Position numbers and translations under genes: made by a program. Shown one piece after another: positions 44,115-57,677 of a stretch of DNA of 64,000 nt. The DNA comes from Bugula neritina. Lineage: Eukaryota; Bryozoa; Gymnolaemata; Cheilostomatida; Bugulidae. The number at the start of each line of letters is the position of its first letter. Within the stretch, counting starts at the first letter, position 1. Location of the stretch: contig OZ037767.1 of NCBI GenBank assembly GCA_964035545.1, positions 16,425,498 through 16,489,497 of the forward strand, in the 5' to 3' direction. A model generated the notes under the pieces. The model had not been told where the DNA came from. It saw nothing but the letters and a program-made list of their open reading frames with translations, and made no database searches.

Positions 44115-44209
44115 TTATATTATTCAAATCTCATTTTATTTATTCTAATGTTTATGCTCTAGATTTATTTCTATAGAGCACTCTAGTAACGTTTTATAAA
44201 CACTCATTT

Positions 44210-44297
<88 letters not shown>

Positions 44298-44299
<2 letters not shown>

Positions 44300-45495
44300 C
44301 CCCTCCTATTTCTTAAAGGCTTGTAATACTTTTGTGGTGATAATCTTTTATTAAATTTTCATTATGTATTATAACAAAACCTAATCACAATATCATTAGA
44401 GTTACAGATTAAACTTGCATAAATAGTAAAGCTTTCTTTTACTTCATGTGCTGCAACTAGCCAATTCACATTTCTCATAAAGGTTGAATTTATTAAACAT
44501 TAAATCTACAATCAAAATAATACAAAATTTTAGCACCATATTGATTTACCTTGACTGACAAAAAACGTATTGCATTTCATGTAATCTTGTAATAAATTAT
44601 AAGGCAATTGTGTCATATCATCAATAAAATTGTGTTTGTGCGTGGGTGTGTGTGTGTGTGTGTGTGTGACTATTTTATATTCATGATCTTGCACAATTGC
44701 TTTATAATTTTTTTACAAGATTACATGATTTGTAATTATAATACAAATCAATTAACTGTGATATGTATATATGAAAAACATGCACAGTAATTATAATAAA
44801 TTAATAAAGACAATAAATAATGCATTATGCAAGTATTAAAATAAGAAATTGCTTCAAGCAGTAAAGTGGTATACACAAAATATGACCAGTGAATAATTAA
44901 TTGTATATGAATCAAGCTTTGCATGTTGTCTGTAAGTAATGACAATGTAACACATAATAGCATATTATGTCTGAACTTGCGATTATCTCTAAAATACATA
45001 TTTGCATGTCTACAAAACAAAACATTTTGAAAACATGTATAAAAGAAATAATTAAATAAGAATGAAGAACAGATTCAAAATATAAGCACTGCATGATACT
45101 GTATACATTTGACACACCGTAACAACCTCCATCACAGCTGCAGCTGTTACGAAGGCACACAACAACATATCACAAAGAAGAATATGTAAGCTTTTTGCTT
45201 TTAGCATAAAATTATACCAAAACTACTATTTCAATTGATGTCACATGGTGATTGGATTGTTATGAGTAATACTACTATGTTATGGAATGGTAGCGGAGGG
45301 ACTTTGCTGGAAGTTTTGTAGTCAGTAGTGAGTAGTCAGTAACTAGTGAACATTAGTCACTGGCTAATAGTTAGTAGTTAGTGAACAATAGTTGCTGACT
45401 AGTGCTTAGTAACTAGGGGGCAGTATAGTCACTGGTTAGTACTTAGTAACTAATGGACAGTATAGTCACTGGTTAGTGATCACCGGGTGCTATAA
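44298..45495. other. Spacer downstream of the SLC10 gene
   Basis: AT-rich, with a (GT)n tract at about 44643-44668 and a degenerate GTAGTCAGTAACTAG-type repeat at 45300-45475. It contains the 3'UTR of the SLC10 gene. I see no gene here. Confidence 0.5.
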
Positions 45496-48400
45496 TCACA
45501 ATTCCGAGAGTTTATCACTAGAAGACTGGGCATGGAGAGAGTCAAAGACCGGATTGGTTGTCCCATTATTGTTATTTTCTAACTGTTTTAAACCGACTGC
45601 TTTAACATCTCCACTACTCTCTTCTTCAAGTACCTGTAACAGATTTCTTGAGAGTTTAAAATCTACAATTTTTTTTCAGCACTTTGATATTAAGTATCAA
45701 AAACTCTAGAGTTTAAAGGCTGAGTTTGAATCTTGGTGACAGTATTTGTTATATCAGGCGAGTCAGCCAAAGTTGCTCACCTAATTACATAAAACTTGCA
45801 TTGCAAAGCTTCACTCAACTTTCAAGCAGTTTTCACCAAGTGTGTTGCAACATTAAATTGAGCTGAGAGTTGCTTCTCCCTGTTACTTTTTAAACCAGAG
45901 AAGGCAACTTCAATTGTGTTATAACAGTTTCCACAACTATAAGATACTATACTACTAAATTCTAAACAGGAGTTTGGAGTTGCATTACTCTAATACTGTT
46001 TCGATGAAAACATAACATTTATAGTTACATTAAGAGCTTTGTAGTTGAAAAGTTTAATTTGAAAAAATGTTCAATTTTTTTACTGTATAAAACAAATAAT
46101 ATGATTAAAATGATCAAGACAGGGTTTATTAATTCTCATAACTTTTTCTCCTAGTTTTAAACTTTATTAATTTACGTATTCAAAATAATAATTTTGGCAA
46201 TATAAGATATATTTAGTCAACTGTTAAATAATATATTCCGCTATTTAGTAAACAGTATATCATATTGAAATGATTCTAGTTCTCTTACTAGAACCAACCT
46301 TCTCTGAGAGAGATTGTAGATCTATTCAAATGAGACAGGCATTGTTTCACAATATAAGTAAGCTACATTTCCAGTTATCTTATGCCGCATATAATCTTAC
46401 CTCTTTATCCGAAGAGTCGCCACTCTTTTTCCTTCTCATATAAATACACCTACCAATGAGGATGATGTAGAAAGGCCATGGAGTAAAGAGATTTAAGATG
46501 ATAGGCACAGCCGTGCTGCAACATTACTGTAGCAGGTAGAATATGCACATCTCATTTTATATAATTCAACAAATAGTTTCATTTTCTCAGACTACTGACC
46601 TAATATCTGCCCACGGCTGCGCTAGCGTAGTTCTTAGCAATATGGTGGCCACCGAAGTGTTTTGTACTGCAGTCTCTATAGCAATTGTCAGGGCCACAGG
46701 CTTCTCTCTCCTAAATGCTAGTGCTATTAGAAAGGCGATAAGACCTCCTAAAACAAGCACAGGGTGTATAATATACTCAATTCTTAATATGTAGGGGTTG
46801 TCTTCTCCTTCATGGGTATAAATTTGACTGAAAGTATTCAATATTAAATATTAAATAATATTAAAGTAAAACAAATTTAATTAAAATTAAACTTTAAAAA
46901 ATAAATTTAAATGAATTAAAACAATATTAAATAATTAAATATTGGCTTGGGTGGTCTGCAAGATTAGCCATATGTGGTTTACCTTATAGTTGTAAGAACC
47001 AAGTCTATAGATATGGCTCTAAATCTATATGAATAGATGCCTAGCATTTATATTCAAGAAATATTCTGCATTTCAGTATGTATAAGCATTACTAGTTAAG
47101 ATGAAAGTAGTGTTGAAAGGTGCTTACCAACCCAAGGAAGGCTTAAGCCACACAAGGCGAGTTGGTAGTCATTAAATATCACCTGATATACGTACAAGTT
47201 AGCATATGTACCTAAAATATATCAAACATTGCTTGGTTATAAATTAACATTAAGTTACATTTCAGACAACACTTGCGCTTACAATGTGAGAAAATATATA
47301 AGCAAATAGCTGGGAGTCCAGCTTGTACTTACTAGTTATTTGTATTAATCAAGTTATGTACACTCTAAAATTTTAGACAGTTTTATTGATCCTTACACAC
47401 TGCAAGTTCATACAAAGAGCAAGTTACATGTACGCCCAAAGAATAAGTTACACATACACATTGCAAGTTATTTACGCAGAGAGTAAGTCACACATACACA
47501 CAAAAAGTAAGTTACACATACACACAAAGAGTAAGTTAAACATATGCATAAAGAGTAAGTTATACACGTACACAAAGAGTAAGTTAAACACGCACACACT
47601 GTAAGTTATTCACACTGCAAGAAACCTACCAAATCCTATAGCAAACAATATTGTGACAGCAACTCCCGGTTTCTGCAGCTTGAGAAGGAATTTAGCGAGT
47701 TTCGGGATAAAGCGATTAATAAGAAGACCAACCACGAGAGGGGCAACTACGCTGGCTAGAGATGTGAACATATTCTCTATTGGTAGCTCAATCTTCTCAT
47801 CACCGATCACGTATTGACCAACAGTGTACATCCACAAGGGCACAAACCCTACAATGACCAAAGTATCTTTAGCGTAAGTGTCGCAGTATAAGAATCACAA
47901 TGTAGTATGTAGGTACATGTATTTTAAAAGACAGGTTTGAAATTTACTAGTGTTGATTGTGATTGATGTCATTTTGCCAATTCCATGCTCTGTAATTTTG
48001 AGATAGCAAATATTATGAGTAAATATATTCCTAAGGGTTGGTAACTTCATTAAAAATAAATAAAGGAGAAACAGTTTAATTGGCTACTTTTTTATCTATA
48101 AATAAACAAAGTAAATTGTAATTTTGGATACCACTGTATCTATATTCAGAGTTATTCACACATTGCTTGATCCTAACGTACTGTAGCACCGTACAGGAAG
48201 CTCAGACATTTGTAAAAATGGCTGCTATTTTACGTTACGGCGTACGATATGGTAATGTGTGAATAGGGGGTTAATTGATTAAAATTTAAAAGTTAAGACG
48301 TTCTAAATTATAAATTCCATTCAATTAACTCTGAAGATAGATACAGTCATACAGAGGTATTCGAAATATAAGTTTACTTTGTTTATTTAGGACAAAGGAA

Positions 48401-51400
48401 ATAGTAGAAAAATTTTTTTTCTTGTTTACAATTATTTAGCTTATAGTATGTCTTTGTTATGCCCTATGGGGTGGAGGAGTATAAGAAGATGTACACACAG
48501 CAGACATTATCACGTGGTCACAATCGTGATGCTAAGATGTAGATTTGGTGAAAGTGATAAGCAGTAAAAACAACTTTGATAACGACTGTTGAGAAGGTCA
48601 CCGAATGGAACATTGTAAACATGATCCAAATGTGTAATCCTACGCTCAAAGTTTTGTGATGGTTGAGCAAACTCACAGCGATATAAAATTCATTAGAAAA
48701 ACAAACATTCTGGAATAAGCTAGGTCTATTTATAATAAGCTGCTACCTATCTGTCACCTGACTTCTACCTAGCTGTCACCTGACTTCTACCTATCTGTCA
48801 CCTGACTTCTACCTAGCTGTCACCTGACTTCTACCTAGCTGTCACCTGACTTCTACCTAGCTGTCACCTGACTTCTACCTAGCTGTCACCTGACTTCTAC
48901 CTAGCTGTCACCTGACTTCTACCTATCTGCCACTTAACTTCTACCTAGCTGTCTCCTGACTTCTACCTATCTGTCACCTGACTTCTACCTAGCTGTCACC
49001 TGACTTCTACCTAGCTGTCACCTGACTTCTACCTAGCTGTTACGTACTTGCTACCTACCCAGAGCGGCAATTGTGCTGATAAATGTCATTGTTATACTGA
49101 GATCCACATCTCCGCCCAACAAAAAGCACCAGACGTTTGACTGCCCCCCTCCTGGTGCCACACTAGCTGTAAACACTCCCAACTCTAGCGAGGGATGTTT
49201 GTTGATAACTTGAGTTAACGCAAATCCTGTCTAAAAAACATATCACAATTCCTATCATCACAATTCTTGTTTTTTCTAAAAACTTAAGGAAGCATTTTAG
49301 TTCTAAAAATTGCTTTTAAAAAGTCTATTTTTTAAAATTTGGCAATATTTGTAGCAACTAATGGACATTTTGTCAAAATAGAATAATAATGCCCTTCATC
49401 ACAATGATCATGCTCTTTCTAAAATTTAAAGAACTATAATTTCACATTTCTAAAAATTACTTTGATTTTTAGCATTTGGCGATATTTATTATACCTAGTA
49501 GACATTGTTTGAAAAATATATAGAAAACTATTAACTAACCAGAGGCATGACAATGAACTGGCAGACAACTCCTATAGAAGGAGAAAATGGCTTCTTTAAA
49601 TAGGCTTTAACTTTCTGCAGGTCTAGCTTGATTCCGAAATTCATCGTGTTGAATACGACCAGTATTATGATGCCATAAAGGAAGATCTGTAGAAGTACAA
49701 CTAGTATTATGATACTGTAGTGAATATCTGTATAGAAATACAACTGTAGAGGAACATCTATTATAGCAATAAACTATATTGCCACACCAACCGCTACATG
49801 GGTGTTTTATTATCAAATTGTGACTATGCATAATGATGTGAATAGGTTTACAATATTGAATAGAATACTCATTAATTAAAAGTTTAAATGTATTAAGGCA
49901 GTGTGTAAGCTATAATAAATATGGTACCAGTTATTATTTTTACTGGCTTGTTAGGCAATTTTGATTAAATAAGATATTATTAAAAACAATTTTGATAGAA
50001 GGTTTTATCATTATACAATTTACAGCATTTAATAGACACATTACATGGCAATAGATGAGGGGAGCAGTGGTAGTCTAGAGGTTAGAGCGTTTGCTTAGTA
50101 ATCAGCAAGTCATGGGTTCGAACCCCGACAAAAGCCATCGGTGATGTTAGGAAGAGCATCTAGTTATAATCGCTATTGTGCCTCATCTGAATAAGTCTTT
50201 AGCCCGATTCAACAAAAATCCTTTCCATCAGGAGTTTTCTCACAGGGATGGTGACCATATACTTTCGTGAGTTTTATTACATGACAATGTATGCTGCAGT
50301 CTCCATTGTCAACACTATAGAGCCCCAGGGAGACATCAAACTGAGTGGCGTACCTTGTCCTTGATTTGCTGAGGTTTCCTGATGACCCCTACGGGGTACT
50401 CCAGCAGCACTTCCTCTGTGGTAGCATCAGCAATGAACAGCGTTACGTACCCAATGACCTTCCCCGTGATCTCAACTTCAGTTCCACCAATCAGTGTGCC
50501 GTTGTCGTGGAGTTGACAGGAGACGTTGTAGACATCAGAGGGGTACTCTATGTTTAAGTTTCCTCCTACAAGTAGTTATAGTTTACAAGTTAATGGAATA
50601 AACAGGGAGATCAACTTTATGTCATTTCAGCTCTTTTCTGGTACAAACACTTACAGATGGATGAGGGGCTTCAACCAGATTAAGTAGAATTGGGTTGAGA
50701 AGTAAACACAAGCTTTAATCATAATAGATGTTCAATTGTTCTACTGTTGGATTGTATTTACAGCTCCTAATTCAAGTACCTGTTACATATACTCTGACAA
50801 TATACAGCATATTGGAAATTGAACACTTGTCTAGGACACCCACACACACACACGCACACGCACACTCACACACGCACACGCACGCACACGCACGCACACA
50901 CGCACGCACACACACGCGCACATACACGCACACATACATGCACACATACACGCACACATACACGCACACATACACGCACACATACACAAACACATACATG
51001 CACACATACATGCACACATACACGCACACATACACGCACACATACACGCACACATACACGCACACATACATGCACACATACACGCACACATACACGCACA
51101 CATACACGCACACATACACAAACACATACATGCACACATACATGCACATGCGCACACACTGCTATGGGGCTGGCACACACAAATCCCGTTAATCACAGAA
51201 TCTGTAGTCGTAGGGCAAGAGCTAGAAACTTAAAAAATGTGAATCGACATTTTTAAACAATCTTTTTAGCCTTTGTTCAATTTTTGCTTGCATGTATACT
51301 TAATACAGAAATTACAAACATGTATAGTCTTTGTTAATAAAATAGCTATACAAAATGAAAGAAAATTTGTGCTGCAAAGTTACTGGCTGATTAAAACACT

Positions 51401-53896
51401 CGAGCCTATTGGTCAATACTATTACATATGTAGCGTATTGCGGTGAGATAAGTAAAGTCTGCACCAGCCCGCAAGTTAGGCAGTATTACTATTATGATTT
51501 AAGGCTAAATCCAGGTTCCCATTTAGCTAAGCCAATATGATTCATCATCTATGAAGTAAAATGCTAATCCATTATGCAAACGAAAGTATAGGCGGTTTGA
51601 GGTTTAGCCACTAAGAGCTCTAAGCACTTGTTGTTCAATATCATTCAGACAAATCAGACTGCCTAGAAATGAAAACTTACTTCAAACTGGAAACTGGGTA
51701 TATCTGTGACTTTAGCCACTATTTGTTGCTTTAATAATTTGCCAGGATAACTTTAGAGAAAATAGCCCGCACCTAGCTGCATCTGAATCTCTCATATATG
51801 GTGCAGAGACAAAAAGTTAGAATTTCTCTATAAGCAGCTTTGACTTGGGACTGACTGAGTGCAGTAGTTTGGGATTCTAAAGTTTGGAGTCGAGGATTCA
51901 CCAAACCCCCAACTCCACACTCAAGAACCTTGAACTACTACACTCAGTCACACCCAACTCCGAGTTGCGTATAAACCATTTTCAAAAGTTACTTTCAATT
52001 TTAGCCTCAGTTCTAGCAGATAAAATTAACATAGACATATTGTTTGCTTTCAAATAAATATAAACATTCAACAAAAAAAAACCTACAAAACAAGGTATAA
52101 ACAGGGCTGAAGAGACACTTACAGGATACAGAAGTCATTGAGTACAAGTATTGTTACAAGTGGAGTGTTGCCATGACAACAGAGTAATATAAGACAAATT
52201 ATCCCTTGACCAGTCAATTGATGGAATTTACACCCTTTCACTGCAGGTGATGCACATAATGCATGTTGTATTATTTTAAATAAGATAATGTAATGTATGC
52301 TAGTTATACCGTCAGTCTCTCTCTCAAGTATCTCATACAAATATACTTCTGCCAAGTTGGTATGTAACCTTTCCTGGTGTTAGTATTCAGTATTACCATT
52401 GAATTCATGCAATTATTATAGTCTAGATCTCAAACTGAACAACACGGAGCTTTATGCATAGTACCCAGTATTAAATATGTACTAGAGACCCTGGGAACTT
52501 AGCCTATCGTAAATAATATCAGAGCAACAGCTACGGGTAAGACTATGAGCTCTAGAATTTTCTTTGAGATGAAAAAGAGGAGGTCTTCATTTGACAAATA
52601 AACATTTGCGGCAGCTGCCATCACAAAGTAGCTGCCAAACTTAGAAGTGCGCTGTTCTCCATTAGCACAAGCTTTCAGTTAGGAGTGTTTGCCCCCCCCC
52701 CTTTTTGTGCTCACCCCCTACTTGTTTCACTCCCTTACCATAGTTACATAGTAGCATAACACTGTATGTGACTCAACACAGATAATGAGATATCTCCAGG
52801 CACACATCTCTAGTTAATCATTGTTGTTGTAGCTATATTGTATGCATGCAACGTTTAGATCAATATCAGTTGCTTAGTATAATGAAATTGTATAAATTTA
52901 ACCAGTTCTGTTGACAACATGCAGTGCATTGTCTGTACTGTTACAATATTATGATGTGAAAGAGTATTACATAATATAATATACTTTTTATATATATATA
53001 AATTGTGAGTATAATATTATAATATACAATGTATAATGTAATATACAATATATAATGTAAATTGTAATATATACAATATAAAATGCAATAATAATACATA
53101 ATGTAATAATGTTAATGCAGTCATTCAACATATGCAACAGCTCAAAGTTTCAATTCATATCGGCCAATAGGCCAACAGAATTTCATGTTGTATTAGAATA
53201 TTTAAAAAATGCCACCAAAATGTCACAACTAATGTTTTCCTAACAAATCACGTTTTCTGAGTAAAACTTGTAAAGCTGTTTATAATATGCTAGCTCCACC
53301 ATGTGAAATGTGTGGCCAATCAGCTTAAACCCAAATATGTAATGCCAGCATGACGTACATAGGGCATGTTACAGTACCCCAAAATACTCATAAAATATAA
53401 GCTGGCCAATAAAACTAAACTGAAACTAAATTTTATCCACTAAATTAAACAAGGTGCTTGTAGACAACCAATTTACCTTATTTAGTTCTAATGGTGATCA
53501 TATGGGCGTTGGTGGGAGAAATTCCAATATAGCCCAAATTCTTAAATTTTACCTATCTCTTTATACAACTGAGCACAACATCTGCTGCTTGGGGAATCCA
53601 TTTCTTTTATTATTCAATGTTTATTCTAACTTGCAATAGAAATTTCAACCTAAGCCATTTCCATGTTTTATTGCATTACACTCACCTTCAGAGATGGAGA
53701 TGCTGAGGTGTTTCAGAGTGGAGTTGTCTGTACAATTAGTAAAGTAAAGTTTGATAGACAAAGATTCTTCCTCTACCAGTTCGTTCACTTCACTAGGAGT
53801 AGCTCGTAACAGACCAGGTGCTGCCGCATCTCCTGCTGTCAATACTGCCAAGCAGCAAGCAGCAAGAATGACAGCATGTAGAGCAGCTTGTCTCAT
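45496..53896 (-). CDS. SLC10 (bile acid:sodium symporter) family transporter, 9 exons
   Basis: Sodium-coupled organic anion transporter family. Exons in coding order: 53896-53686, 50565-50354, 49686-49540, 49230-49059, 47848-47630, 47211-47128, 46747-46600, 46515-46401, 45633-45496. All phases agree, giving 481 aa. Residues 1-23 form a signal peptide. An extracellular N-terminal domain of about 120 residues follows, with N-glycosylation sequons (NCT, NST, NVS, NGT). Then come the BASS membrane helices: QFIVMPLTGFALT, the crossover motif [12 protein letters not shown] with [11 protein letters not shown], and [14 protein letters not shown]. The tail (from about 420) is cytoplasmic, hydrophilic and Asn/Ser-rich. 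The N-terminal ectodomain resembles the SLC10A3/A5 layout rather than A1/A2. The substrate cannot be told from sequence. Confidence 0.92.
47386..47605. repeat. About 26-bp degenerate repeat, SLC10 intron 5
   Basis: Eight or so diverged copies of a unit like AAGTTACACATACACACAAAGAGT, next to the exon at 47630-47848. Confidence 0.75.
48163..48270. mobile_element. Half copy of the 301-bp MITE family
   Basis: About 108 bp closely related to the left end of the element at 27035-27335 in reverse orientation, including CAGACATTTGTAAAAATGG and the terminal run of G before TTA. The other half is absent. It lies in SLC10 intron 4. Confidence 0.8.
48745..49040. repeat. 22-bp minisatellite, SLC10 intron 4
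   Basis: About 13 copies of CTGTCACCTGACTTCTACCTAG, running up to the donor of the exon at 49059. There are no unique spacers, so it is not a CRISPR-like array. Confidence 0.95.
50060..50276 (+). mobile_element. tRNA-derived SINE, copy 4, with target duplication
   Basis: Well-preserved copy with A box (GTAGTCTAGAGGTTAGAGC), B box GGTTCGAACCCC and the AAGTCTTTAGCCCG body. ATTACATGGCAAT before it and ATTACATGACAAT after it differ by one base and look like the target-site duplication. It lies in SLC10 intron 2, antisense to the gene. Confidence 0.85.
50838..51160. repeat. 12-bp CA-rich minisatellite, SLC10 intron 1
   Basis: Units of ACACATACACGC with ACATGC and ACAAAC variants, grading into plain CA/CGCA at the left end. 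It opens long artefact frames on both strands. Confidence 0.95.
51849..51953. other. 47-bp-arm imperfect hairpin in SLC10 intron 1
   Basis: Arms 51849-51895 and 51907-51953 are inverted copies with scattered mismatches and an 11-nt loop. The mismatch pattern and size would suit a pre-miRNA, but a decayed MITE is equally possible. Confidence 0.6.
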
Positions 53897-56592
53897 GGTT
53901 TGTGAAGTTCAGTGGAGTAGCTGTATTAATCGGCTCTGTTGATGTATAGTAGAGCCCTGGAAGTTGAAGTAGACACCGTGACTCTACTAACTGTACATTT
54001 ATATAGCTAGCAGCTTCTCTCAATAACGTGTACAGCAACAATAGCATTTCTTTAGTATTGCAGCTCAACGAGGGTTTATGGACTACTAAGAGAAACTATA
54101 TAGAACATAACTCGGAGTTGTATTGTTGACTCTTTTTGCTATGGATAAATAAACTATTTTCTACTTGAACTGTTAGCAATAACTTTAGATGTTTTAAGGT
54201 TACAAATAATGTTGACCCAGGGGCAGGTGACACCTGCCCCGTGGACACTGTGATCAATCAGATTGAATACTAGGCTATATACTTGACATCCACTGTATGC
54301 CCATTCACCTGGTTAAGTGGAGTTACTCTACATTACATAATAAATATAACATAAGTATAATAAAATAACATTATAGTTCTCAATACCAGCTACCTTACCT
54401 GAACTTCTAAATCCGTATGACATGTAACTATCTTTGTCAAATGTTCACATGTAATCAGCTATAGATAGATGCTGATAAGATAGCTTTATTAGTGAAGATC
54501 TCATTGCATGTGAAGATATCAGTAGAGAGAGGGAGGGAAGCTTAGCTTAAGTAACTTAGATAATACTTGATAGCATATTCCTATGACAATAATATTATAC
54601 TATCTGTGATATTGTTTTGCTAGGCGTTGTGGAACTACTTAGAACAGTTATTTATATTATACTCTTATATTTATTCTCAATATATTAAAAGCAATGAAGC
54701 GTGACTGCTTGATTATCCATTGTTTATCAGAGGCTTTGAAGTTGTCTGTCCATTTAAAACAAGTGACTGGGGTTTCTGGGAAGATATGTATTGAAGTCTA
54801 CAGTTTGGTGTAAGCTTGTAGTTCATTGTTTAAACTCAAATCAGTGCAACTCAGCTTTCTTTTCTCCACAATATTTTCTTTGAGCTATTCACCTACATAC
54901 ATGTATATAGAAAAAAATCATAATGTAGCTTTTCAAAGATTATAAAAAATCATTATAAAATAAAATCATGAATTGTGTAAATTGTAAATCTATTTTATAT
55001 AGAACATTGGCTTTAGGAACAAAACACCATAACAGGGCAACCATAAAAATAGCTTTGTATTAAAGTAGAGTTCACTTTTTTTGACAAAGTTTCAGCTGAA
55101 TGTGCAGTATATTATATTATATTATATATTATATTATATTATATTATATTATATTATATATATTATATTGTATTATATAAGTACTATAGATAAAATTAAT
55201 GCTTTTTTCAATGGCCACAAATTACAATAACAAAGCATTTTAAAGCAATTTTCAAAGACCACTTGAAATTTATAGATAAAAAATAAAAATGTCAATCATA
55301 TAATATGATGGCTATCCTGCATTTTCTTAATGTATGAACTGTAACAATTTGCAGGATAATAGCTTACTTCTGTATAATTATTTTCCAACTTGTGTAGATG
55401 ATCTGTTATAGATGTATATGTTTAAGTAAGCAATACATTACCATTGGCTCAATATTGTCTTATATAAGGTTTTATTAATTGTTTACATATATTCTATCTT
55501 AATTGTTTATATATTTATATCTTGCTATTTCTATGCATAGTACACTATAATACCGTAGCAACATTAAATGGACACATATAGAAGTTATCTATTATGATAC
55601 AGAACATACACTTTATTGCTAGAGATGATATATAGAGTTAGCATAAGAATGATATATATATTACCAAGTACGAACTTTCATATAATAACATAATGATAAC
55701 ATTAAAACCTATTAATAATTATTATTAATAATAATATATGAACTTTTGTACATGAGTTTCTAGCTTAAAGATTACAGCATTTCACTCTTTAGCTATATAT
55801 ACGACACACTAACAATTCCACTAATCTTACTTTTATGTCTAGTATTAAAGCTACATATAATAGGTGACTATAAGGAGAGGTCCTTCTGAAGTGATGTGGT
55901 CGCTGTGGAACTGAATATTTCCTCTCTCTTATGCCCTAGAGTCTGTCCTGATCAGATGTGACTGAAGAGAAGTAGCTTCTATATACAATACTACTGGTTA
56001 GTATAACACATATGCATAGAATATATATATACTATAATACCTTATATACCATAATATACATATATATCTTGAATATTTCTTGTAAACTTTTTGCTGTAAA
56101 CTCCAAGTATCTAATATAAAAATACTGTGCTTTGATGCCAGAAACAGAATTTGAACATCTATTAGGTCGATTCATGTTATATAAGCATGTATTTCTACAA
56201 AACAACTACAAAACTGGAAGCAGATTTAAGTATATTCAACTGCTGGAAATTATATTTCATAAGTTTATTATAATATACATAAATAATTGCATAATAATGA
56301 ATCATTTGGATGAATAACATTGCATCATTTATAAAACAACACCAATGAGATTTAAATAAATTATTTTCAAGTTGAGATGCTGAGTCTGTATTATCGGATA
56401 TAATTGGGATATTACTGTAATGTAAATATAACGCAACAAGTTTCGATTTTTCGGAGTTGTTTAGCCTTGTTTAATATATTTTTAACAACCATTGAACTAT
56501 AATCTTCTAGTTATAGTTTCAGTTCAGTGTTAACAACTTCTAAGAAATAAGGTCGAAAACATTGAACTATAACCCATATTATAGCTTCAGTT
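53897..56592. other. Region upstream of SLC10
   Basis: The promoter of the SLC10 gene should lie just right of 53896. A perfect 21-nt palindrome made of two E-box words (CAGGTG and CACCTG) lies at 54220-54240. A (TATTA)n-like tract lies at 55105-55175. Otherwise the stretch is AT-rich with no gene that I can support. Confidence 0.5.
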
Positions 56593-56842
56593 CAGTGGTC
56601 GAAAACATCGAACTCAATAATATCTGGAATGGGTACGGGTGTACTTTGTAATGTAACCTCGTTGCCGATTGGCTTTGTGAGCCCGAGCATGCTCATTTTC
56701 TAGCGGGAGAAAATAGAGCCGGTCGTCCATCATTTCGATTGAGTGAATCTCACTTTTAAACTTTGTTTTTTGTCCTGCTTTATATCTGAAGCGACTATAT
56801 TTTTATTTAATTGTGTTTTCTATCATCTCTACTTCGTTAAAC

Positions 56843-57557
56843 ATGTCGAATTCTCCGTATCCTGAGCAAACTAAGGGTCAAAGAAGCAAGACCACTGGGT
56901 CTCAGTGTTATGCATACAATTGCCGCAACTACCAGTACAGCAGTTACATAAAGACAAAGAAAATCTCTTTTCACAAGTAAGTATATGGCTTTAGTTACAA
57001 AATCAGTGAAAGTAATACATGAACTAGCGTAACAGTAGGCTTAATAGTTGTGGTAGCGGTGCTGCTGCTTACTAGTGGTACTAGTACTAGTAGTACTCTA
57101 CTACTACTAGTAGTAGTAGTAATACTAATACTAATAGCTAAGGCTAATGGCTAATGTTATACTTACAGTATCAGTATGATATTACTACTACTACTACTAC
57201 TGCTGCTACTACTACTACTAGCCTACTGCTACTACTACTACTATTACTACTAGCCTACTGCTACTACTAGTACTACTACTACTACTACTAGCCTACTGCT
57301 ACTACTAGTACTACTACTACTAGTACTAGCCTACTGCTACTACTACTACTAGCCTACTGCTACTACTACTACTAGCCTACTGCTGCTACTACTACTAGCC
57401 TACTGCTACTACTACTACTAGCCTACTGCTACTACTACTACTAGCCTACTGCTACTACTACTACTAGCCTACTGCTACTAGTACTACTACTACTAGCCTA
57501 CTGCTACTACTACTACTAGCCTACTGCTACTACTAGCCTACTGCTACTACTACTAGC

Positions 57558-57600
<43 letters not shown>

Positions 57601-57638
57601 GAGCCTACTACTACTACTAGCCTACTGCTACTACTAGC

Positions 57639-57677
<39 letters not shown>

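Larger units (their letters stand above)
41758..44218 (-). mobile_element. Penelope-like retroelement, fold-back arrangement
   Basis: The parts are: a 38-bp-arm palindrome with a ribozyme in its loop (41758-41888); a direct repeat 41851-41958 matched by 44111-44218 with about three changes; TA/TATG microsatellites at 41690-41757, 41953-42042 and 44218-44297; and a minus-strand ORF flanked by inverted repeats of about 250 bp (42043-42290 against 43884-44149). Penelope-like elements are known for complex terminal repeats and hammerhead ribozymes. It lies between two convergent genes. Confidence 0.85.

Noticed and set aside
48745-49040. Regular 22-bp direct repeats that might suggest a CRISPR array
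   Set aside because: The copies are head to tail with no spacers, and the setting is an animal intron.
50728-51256. His/Thr-rich and Cys/Val-rich frames on both strands
   Set aside because: Translation of the CA-rich 12-bp minisatellite in SLC10 intron 1.
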